NCBI GenBank assembly: GCA_021186555.1
Contig: JAJKFL010000012.1
Location: forward strand, 2,207,244-2,271,243
Source: Reticulitermes speratus
Taxonomy: Eukaryota; Arthropoda; Insecta; Blattodea; Rhinotermitidae
DNA length: 64,000 bases
Reading direction: 5' to 3'
Of the stretch, positions 58,201 through 64,000 are shown piece by piece. Made by a program: the position numbers and the translations under genes. Below the pieces are notes generated by a model. It worked only from the letters and a program-made list of their open reading frames with translations. It made no database searches and was not told where the DNA came from. Within the stretch, counting starts at the first letter, position 1. Each line of letters opens with the position of its first letter.

Positions 58201-61200
58201 GTGGCTGTGTGAGATTTGACAGTCTAACAGTGGTGACTGTGATGCCTTGCAGTTTGCTAGAAACTGCAGACATTTGACAGTCTAACAGTGGTGACTGTGA
58301 TGCCTTGCAGTTTGCTAGAAACTGCAGACATTTGACAGTCTAACAGTGGTGACTGTGATGCCTTGCAGTTTGCTAGAAACTGCAGACATTTCAAAAGTAA
58401 GCTACTGCCTCAATCTTTAGACTCTGTACTCATTTTTATGGAATTCTATATTAGCATCCAAATACCAGATTGAGGTCCTGGTTATGTCACTTTGAATGCT
58501 GATTGATCTTTTATGTTTCTTTTTCAGTCCATCAAGGCAGGTGCTGCAGTAGGACCTCAAGTTATGGCATGACTGCTTCAATTAAATAAATTTATATTTA
58601 CAGTGCAAGGATGGTATATACTGTGTGTGATGGACTTGAAACTGAGAGTACTGACATGCTGCTGAACTTGTGTATTGTGGCTGTTCTTTAGAAGGATATA
58701 CAAAATAGATACTGAGATGTTGCTCTGGAGTTGAGGATCAATATTGCACTGTGTCATCGAGATTGCTGGAAACTTACGGAAGATATTCTGTCTTCTAACA
58801 CATTGTGTTACAGGATCAGAGCTCCTCGTCATTCATTTTTGGACATGATCTGATTCGTCACAACCTGGTGGTATTTCGAGGAGGAGAAGGTGCCCTGCAG
58901 GTGCTGCCTCCTTTAGTAGACGTGATTCCTGAGGCTCGACTTAATCTCGTTATTTACTACCTCAGACAGGTGAGGTTCATGACAGTGTATCAGATTTTGT
59001 TGTTCCATTTTGAAATTGCTGTTCAGTAAAGGGGTCCACAATTTTTCAAAAATCTAGGAGCCACCACACAATTCTAAGCATCAGAAAGGTGACATGAAGC
59101 AAGATTACATCCTTGGGACTCAGGCACCACCGTACAGAATTTACTCACCCGTCAACCTGGCACCAAGGATTTGTGCACCCTTGCGTTACTCTTCAATCTC
59201 CATTTTCACTGTTATGTGGGTTGTGTAATCACCTTGTGCAATTGTGCATATGTACATAAATTTAGGTTTAAGGATTTTACATTTACTGTACTTTTGTTTG
59301 AAAGATAAACTGTGTAACTTTGAAAACAATTTCATTGAAAGACAAATTTCATTAAAGACAGATTAATGTTGCAGTCTACTGCGTATGACTGCGTTCAGTC
59401 TCGTACGTAAATACCAGAAGCTTCTGTGCCAAAGATGGATACAGTAGGTTCATCCAAAATGTTTCTACCTGTCTGTCAGATCAGGCACACCACAGTCTTT
59501 ATGAAAAAGGCTAAGTCATACTCTTGTACTGTAATGTTATTAGTAGCCATTAATATGAGCACAAAAGGGTAGCAGGAGGCAGTTTGTTTCCTCAACATAG
59601 TGGCACTGCTCAGTTCGTTATTACCTTACTGTCTTAGTATAAATGTACCTGTCTGTGTGAAACTTTTGACGTTATTGCTGTTAGGTGTTTTTGATAAAGT
59701 TTGTTTTCAACAATTTGCTGTTGAAATTCATCCTCGTACAAACACTCTACACTTCTATTGCAGGATGATGTGCGGGAGGCATATCAGCTAATCAAGGATT
59801 TGGAGCCTGCAGTACCACAGGAGTACATTCTGAAAGGGGTTGTGAATGCTGCCTTGGGTCAGGAGAATGGTTCAGTATGTCTGCAGGCTTAACTACCATA
59901 TTTACCTAAATATAAGATGAACCTTGTTCCTAATTTTATGTTGCAATGGAATTTGGAACATTGCAGATACATACAATCTAATGACCCCAAATCGGCCTAT
60001 GCTCTGCATGTTCTAAATAATAAACATGAATATGGCCCAATCAACTCTACCATGACATTAATAAAAGTCCTGTAGGAAGGGTTGGCATATGAATATCCTG
60101 GAAAATTTCTATATACAATATCTGCACCAAAATGGTACACTAATCCAAGAACAGCAACAAGGCGAACAGAACATCTTATTTAAAATCATCAATCCAACTA
60201 CCCCATCTGCGCATGCGTAAAAAACCCTGAACCAGCTAATACACGTAAGCACACTAAAAAATCAATACCAGTCACCCCACAGATACCGTGCGACAAGGAC
60301 ATTTCAACGCACAGCAGCACACACAGGTACGTTAATACTTAACTTGCAAACCTTTACGAATGCTCATAACTACTTTTTAATTGTCATGGCCCTAATTACT
60401 TGCAATATTTCAACAGATAACCAACGTACAGCAACACACAAGCCAAAACGCAAGACCTCTCTGCCAATAATTTATCAGTTACATTATACTATGTAACCTA
60501 CCCAATAATTTTATACTTTTTTATACTGTTTTATTAACTTTATTAATATTTTACCATTGTACAATTTTTTATATACAGTGATCACTGATTAACATTGTAA
60601 CATTATTATACATAATTATGGCTGTTGTATGTATTTTATGAATTTTATGAATATTGGTCTATGCTAAAAAACTTCAACGACCCCCTGAAGATGGTGATGT
60701 AAGCACGCCGAAATACGTATTGGGGCAAACTATAAACAAAAGATACCATTAAAAGATACCATTGACATTGTATGTCTGTGTGTATTTGTTGGTATAAAAC
60801 TGTTCAATGTCACCACCTCTTTTTGAGGCAATGAATTAGGAAAAAATTTGTGTATTATATTCAGATAAATACAGTATTTTTGTTTTTGCTTGCATAAACT
60901 CTTCTTGTTTCCCTTGATTTCTTAATTTTATGACAGATACTAGGGCATTTCAGAAGTTTTGTGTATGATTTTATTGTAATAACAAAATACTAGATAAAAA
61001 TACTATTGATATTCCTGAATGTATACACACGTGTCCTCTACTCAATGGAATCACCAGCACTGTCCACACACTTTTCCCATCTACGTGGTAAACGATCAAT
61101 TGCAGCTCTGTTTTTGTCAGCGGACGGACGCTTTAAAGAGGCAGTGACAGCAGTGTTGATATCGTCTTCCGACTGAAATCGTTTTCCCCGAACATGTTCT

Positions 61201-63571
61201 TTCACACGTGAAAACAACCAATAATCACATGGGGTGAAATCTGGAGAGTAGGGAGGATGTGCCAACACTTCTCAGCCCCAACGTTGCACCAGATTTTGCA
61301 CATCACGATGGCGATGAGGTGTTGCGTTGTCCTGGAGCAAAATGGCACTACGCTCCAGCAATTCTGATTGTTTACGGCGAAGAGCCAGCCTCACCTTATC
61401 CTGCAAGAGTCAGCAGTAATATGGGCCATTGACCGTGGTGCCAACTGGCACGGGATGGTCAAGCACAAGCCCATTTTGGCTGAAGAATATGACAGAGCAC
61501 CGAGACTGCGCCATGCAATTTTCTTCCTCGGTGACATTGGGGCACGCCATTTAGCTTTCTGTTGTTTCAGCTGAGGGTCAAATGAATGCATCCATGACTC
61601 GTCAACCATTAAAATGCGATCAAGGAATGCACTGCCTTCATTTCTCCAATGCTGCAGATGGGTGGTGGCGAGAAGAACACGCATGGCTCTTCGGTTATCG
61701 TTGAGCACGTGTGGAATCCACTTTGCACAAACGTTTCTTTTCCCCAAGCTGTTGGTGAGGATACGATAAACACTTGCTGGCGAGATTCCGACTTCTGATA
61801 GGGTGAGGCCGGCTCTTCGCCGTAAACAACCAGAACTGCTGGAGCGTGGTGCCATTTTGCTCCAGGACAACGCACCACCTCATCGCCATCGCAATGTGCA
61901 AAATCTGGTGCAACGTTGGGGCTGAGAAGTGTTGGCACATCCTCCCTACTCTCCAGATTTCACCCCATGTGATTATTGGTTGTTTTCACGTGTGAAAGAA
62001 CATGTTCGGGGAAAACGATTTTGATCGGAAGACAATATCAACGCTGCTGTCACTGCCTCTTTAAAGCGTCCGTCTGCGGACAAAAACAGAGCTGCAATTG
62101 ATCGTTTACCATGTGGATGGGAAAAGTGTGTGGACAGTGCTGGTGATTCCATTGAGTAGAGGACACGTGTGTATACATTCAGGAATATCAATAGTATTTT
62201 TATCTAGTATTTTGTTATTACAATAAAATCATACACAAAACTTCTGAAATGCCCTAGTAGATTGGATTATTTTACATAGTGAAATGTGTCCAGGCCAGCT
62301 GTGGGGCCCACCCAGCTTTGTATCCAGTGAGTACTGGGAACTCTTTCCCCAGGCCTGAAGTAAGTGGGGCATGAAGCTGACCACCTACTTCAGTCTCATG
62401 CCAAAATTAAGAATGCGTGGAGCTATACCTCCACTCTCCCTTATGCCTTCATGGCATGGTGCTTATTTAAGCACATGATCAACTTCACCTTTTACCTTTA
62501 CTTTTTATGAGAAATTGAAATGGTCAATTTTGCCTTGTATCTAAATGTACTGTAACTATCAAGTTTAGAAAATAAATATTTGTCCTGTTGGTACACAGGA
62601 AGTTGCAGCAAGGCGTGTAACCATGGAGCTCCTCTTCCATTTATTGATTTTATTAGTAATTGTACTGCTATCTTCATTACAGAGAGAACATGTAAAAATA
62701 GCTCAGCAGTACTTTCAGTTGGTTGGTAGCAGTGCTAGCGAGTGTGACACCATTCCAGGACGTCAGTGCATGGCATCATGTTTCTTTCTTTTACGTCAGT
62801 TTGAGGACGTTCTCATATACCTGAGCTCCATTAAGAGCTACTTCATCAATGACGATAGCTTCAACTTCAGCTTCGCTCAGGTTTGTTTATTGCATAAGTC
62901 AGTTGTAACAAAATCTTCATTATTTAGCACGATATTTTCCTTCTTTGTAGTGCTGAGGATTGAGCATGCATTGAGCATGCATTGAACCTGCCCCTTCCTC
63001 TGCCACCCCTGTGTTCCATCATAGCACAGCAGTTATGTCACATGATCTCTTCACCAGCTTCCTCAAGTCTGTGTAAGGAAAAAGAATAAAAATGTCACAT
63101 TTTTGTCATTTCAGGCACAGGCAGCTAAAGGCAAGTACAAGGAGGCCGAAGAAACTTTTCTGATGATTCAGAATGAGAAACTGAAAAGTGACTACGTTTA
63201 CATCAGCCACTTGGCTCGATGCTGTAAGAAAAATTTTTGTCTGTTGCCATGTTGCAGAACATAAATTTCTGTCTTCCATGTATGTTACCTGTTCTGTGTG
63301 TCTCCAGTATATTTGTCTGTGTGCACGCAGATATAATGAATAAGAAGTCTCAGCAGGCGTGGGAACTTTATCTCAAGATGGAAACATCAGCCGAGTCGTT
63401 CAGTCTTCTGCAGCTCATTGCTAATGACTGTTACAAGATGGGACAGTTCTGGCATGCAGCAAAGGCATTTGACATGCTAGAGAGGTTGGATCCCAATCCT
63501 GAACATTGGGAGGGCAAGAGAGGGGCGTGCGTTGGAGTGTTCCAGCGTATTGTTGCAGGCCAGCAAAACAA
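52244..63571 (+). CDS. TTC26: Intraflagellar transport protein 56 / TPR protein 26 (partial, 3' end beyond window)
   Basis: A TPR subunit of the IFT-B complex (IFT56, DYF-13), which carries cargo in cilia. Exons: 52244-52246 (ATG only), 53837-53974, 55364-55552, 55985-56193, 57595-57787, 58814-58969, 59764-59874, 62683-62880, 63115-63223, 63331-63571. They encode about 515 of some 550 residues. Family blocks include [125 protein letters not shown] and [19 protein letters not shown]. All junctions are in phase, with no stops. Intron 5 must use a GC donor (ATG|GCAACG). Exon 4 has two in-frame acceptors 9 bp apart; the first (55985) fits family length. The last exon (about 40 residues) is missing. 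Probably functional. Confidence 0.95.
52650..52990 (+). mobile_element. LINE tail and PLE-like remnant in TTC26 intron 1
   Basis: 52655-52745 reads [20 protein letters not shown], resembling the C terminus of jockey-like LINEs (compare 54640). At 52931 CTGATGA is followed by a GTTG/CAAC stem but then GAAT, not GAAA, so this is at best a degraded hammerhead motif. The rest of the intron shows nothing recognisable. Confidence 0.4.
54470..54935 (+). mobile_element. Jockey-like LINE 3' end in TTC26 intron 2
   Basis: The frame near 54560-54670 reads [34 protein letters not shown] and a stop. This is the usual C-terminal block of jockey-like LINEs. A 3' untranslated tail follows, ending in a TACAATACAG-type repeat near 54915. 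5'-truncated. Confidence 0.75.
54955..55050 (-). mobile_element. tRNA-derived SINE head (minus) in TTC26 intron 2
   Basis: The minus strand has TGGTTCAAGCACTCTCAGCA (A box) and GGGTGCAAATCTC (B box) at tRNA spacing. It is degraded, and the body is not defined. Confidence 0.45.
56343..56635 (+). mobile_element. tRNA-derived SINE in TTC26 intron 4
   Basis: A box TAGCGCAGTCGG near 56355, B box GGGATCGAATCC near 56398, 3' CTTTACCTTTAC tail. Perfect 14-bp target duplication CCTGTTTCTTTGTG at 56329-56342 and 56636-56649. Same family as 50185-50437 and apparently young. Confidence 0.88.
57140..57565 (+). mobile_element. LINE 3' end in TTC26 intron 4, abutting exon 5
   Basis: Reads [30 protein letters not shown], then [18 protein letters not shown] and the standard tail to CTCCACGGAATTAA. 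It is the family of 24640-25345, decayed. It ends only about 30 bp before the exon 5 acceptor at 57594. Confidence 0.75.
58214..58390. repeat. 58-bp tandem repeat, three units, TTC26 intron 5
   Basis: Near-identical units start at 58214, 58272 and 58330. Each contains CCTTGCAG, an acceptor-like string. Confidence 0.9.
59935..60780 (+). mobile_element. Penelope-like element 3' region in TTC26 intron 7
   Basis: Near 59975-60075 the frame reads [20 protein letters not shown] and [11 protein letters not shown] shifted frame then gives [19 protein letters not shown]. This is the pattern I know from the C-terminal endonuclease region of PLEs (ILNNxHEYG...). A 3' untranslated region and a hammerhead-like motif at 60.68 kb follow. 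It is 5'-truncated with at least one frame break. Confidence 0.65.
60678..60728 (+). ncRNA. Hammerhead-ribozyme-like motif
   Basis: Core CTGAAGA (60685-60691), helix II GGTG/CGCC with one wobble pair, GAAA (60710-60713), helix III the self-complementary ATACGTAT, triplet ATT (cleavage after 60721). Helix I CCCC pairs with GGGG. Core bases are intact. Confidence 0.65.
60940..62257 (-). mobile_element. Rearranged (fold-back) mariner in TTC26 intron 7
   Basis: Ends CTAGGGCATTTCAGAAGTT are perfectly inverted and flanked by TA on both sides. On the minus strand 61800-60940 carries the middle and C-terminal parts of a mariner transposase: [46 protein letters not shown], then [16 protein letters not shown] (D34D spacing). 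The expected N-terminal part is absent. Instead 61800-62257 is an inverted second copy of the 3' 455 bp, about 93 percent identical by eye. Both copies share a TGA between QRWG and EVLAHP. Transposase is dead; the ends could still serve as substrate. Confidence 0.85.
62285..62510 (+). mobile_element. 5'-truncated SINE in TTC26 intron 7
   Basis: Shares the CCAGGCCAGCTGTGGGGCCC...ACCCAGC body and the CCTTTTACCTTTACTTTT tail with 56343-56635, but lacks the tRNA-like head. Diverged. Confidence 0.6.
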
Positions 63572-63760
63572 GTAAGTTGTATAGTTTTTCATGCTGCATT
63601 TTTTTAAATTGAACTTGAATTTATGTACAAAGGTTCATACCTTTGGATACAGAGCATGTCATAGTACGTTATGACAGTAGTTTGTTATTGCTTTAAAATA
63701 TTAGCTTCAAATTAATTAAGTATTAATTTTAACCGTCTTTATTCACATTAAAATATTCAT

Positions 63761-64000
63761 CTACGTAGTAGAAGGAATGAGCATGTACATAATTTTTAAT
63801 GCTGATTTAAATTGTTCAATATTGTCAGTCACTTGTGTGATACTTGGTGGGAGATTGTTAAACACCTTTATGCCAAAAGAGTAGATTCCTTTTTGATATA
63901 GTGATAAATTTGTTAAAGGTTGGTGAAAATTAAATTTTTGTCTGGTATTTATGTTATAAACATAGGAGTTCATTTTAAATTTATTTTTGTTGTTAGCCAC
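63761..64000 (-). mobile_element. Jockey-like LINE C terminus (minus), TTC26 last intron
   Basis: The minus strand reads NTRQKFNFHQPLTNLSLYQK, GIYSFGIKVFNNLPPSITQV and FKSALKIMY, the same C-terminal block as 4032-4400. It continues past the right edge, so its length is unknown. It lies between exon 10 and the missing last exon of TTC26. Confidence 0.8.

Noticed and set aside
1-64000. CRISPR arrays, rRNA genes and bacterial operons
   Set aside because: Tandem repeats here lack unique spacers of even length, no rRNA-like conserved segments were seen, and the genes are intron-split.

Overview
The window looks like repeat-rich insect nuclear DNA, most likely from a cockroach or termite relative (Blattodea). 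This rests on intron-bearing host genes with insect-like sequence and on dense LINE, SINE, mariner and Penelope-like families; the order-level assignment is inference. No bacterial genes, rRNA, CRISPR or intact functional tRNA genes were seen.

Two host genes are well supported, both in the last 16 kb. NUBP2/Cfd1 (minus strand, six coding exons, 48330-51734) is a complete cytosolic Fe-S assembly P-loop ATPase of 268 residues. TTC26/IFT56 (plus strand, ten coding exons, 52244-63571, last exon beyond the window) is a TPR protein of the intraflagellar-transport B complex. They are head to head across 509 bp with a perfect CRE palindrome. Their introns hold SINEs, LINE tails, a Penelope-like element and a rearranged mariner. 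A decayed C2H2 zinc-finger exon lies at 7.2-8.4 kb (minus).

From about 10.4 to 45 kb the sequence is a complex, imperfect inverted duplication. The left arm is about 10.4-24.2 kb, the right arm about 28.6-45 kb. The centre holds tRNA-like tandem repeats (27.1-27.7 kb) between inverted LINE pieces. The arms contain tandem ~2.5 kb cassettes, a 3.7 kb array of 75-bp satellite (30.6-34.3 kb), a 129-bp array (38.9-39.6 kb) and an expanded trinucleotide run. Two insertions with target-site duplications are in the right arm only, and the left arm keeps the matching empty sites.

The most interesting theme is a set of hammerhead-ribozyme-like motifs in Penelope-like (PLE) sequence. One sits in the spacer of a perfect 83-bp palindrome inside a 251-bp insertion (6.2-6.5 kb). 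Others are in a 276-bp tandem insertion (41.6-42.2 kb), in an inverted-repeat element (47.0-47.2 kb, minus) and just downstream of a PLE C-terminal remnant (60.7 kb). Three short PLE insertions carry target-site duplications and share an ORF start reading MHG; two of them stop only 20-30 nt after that ATG. This suggests a short, non-autonomous, ribozyme-bearing PLE family.
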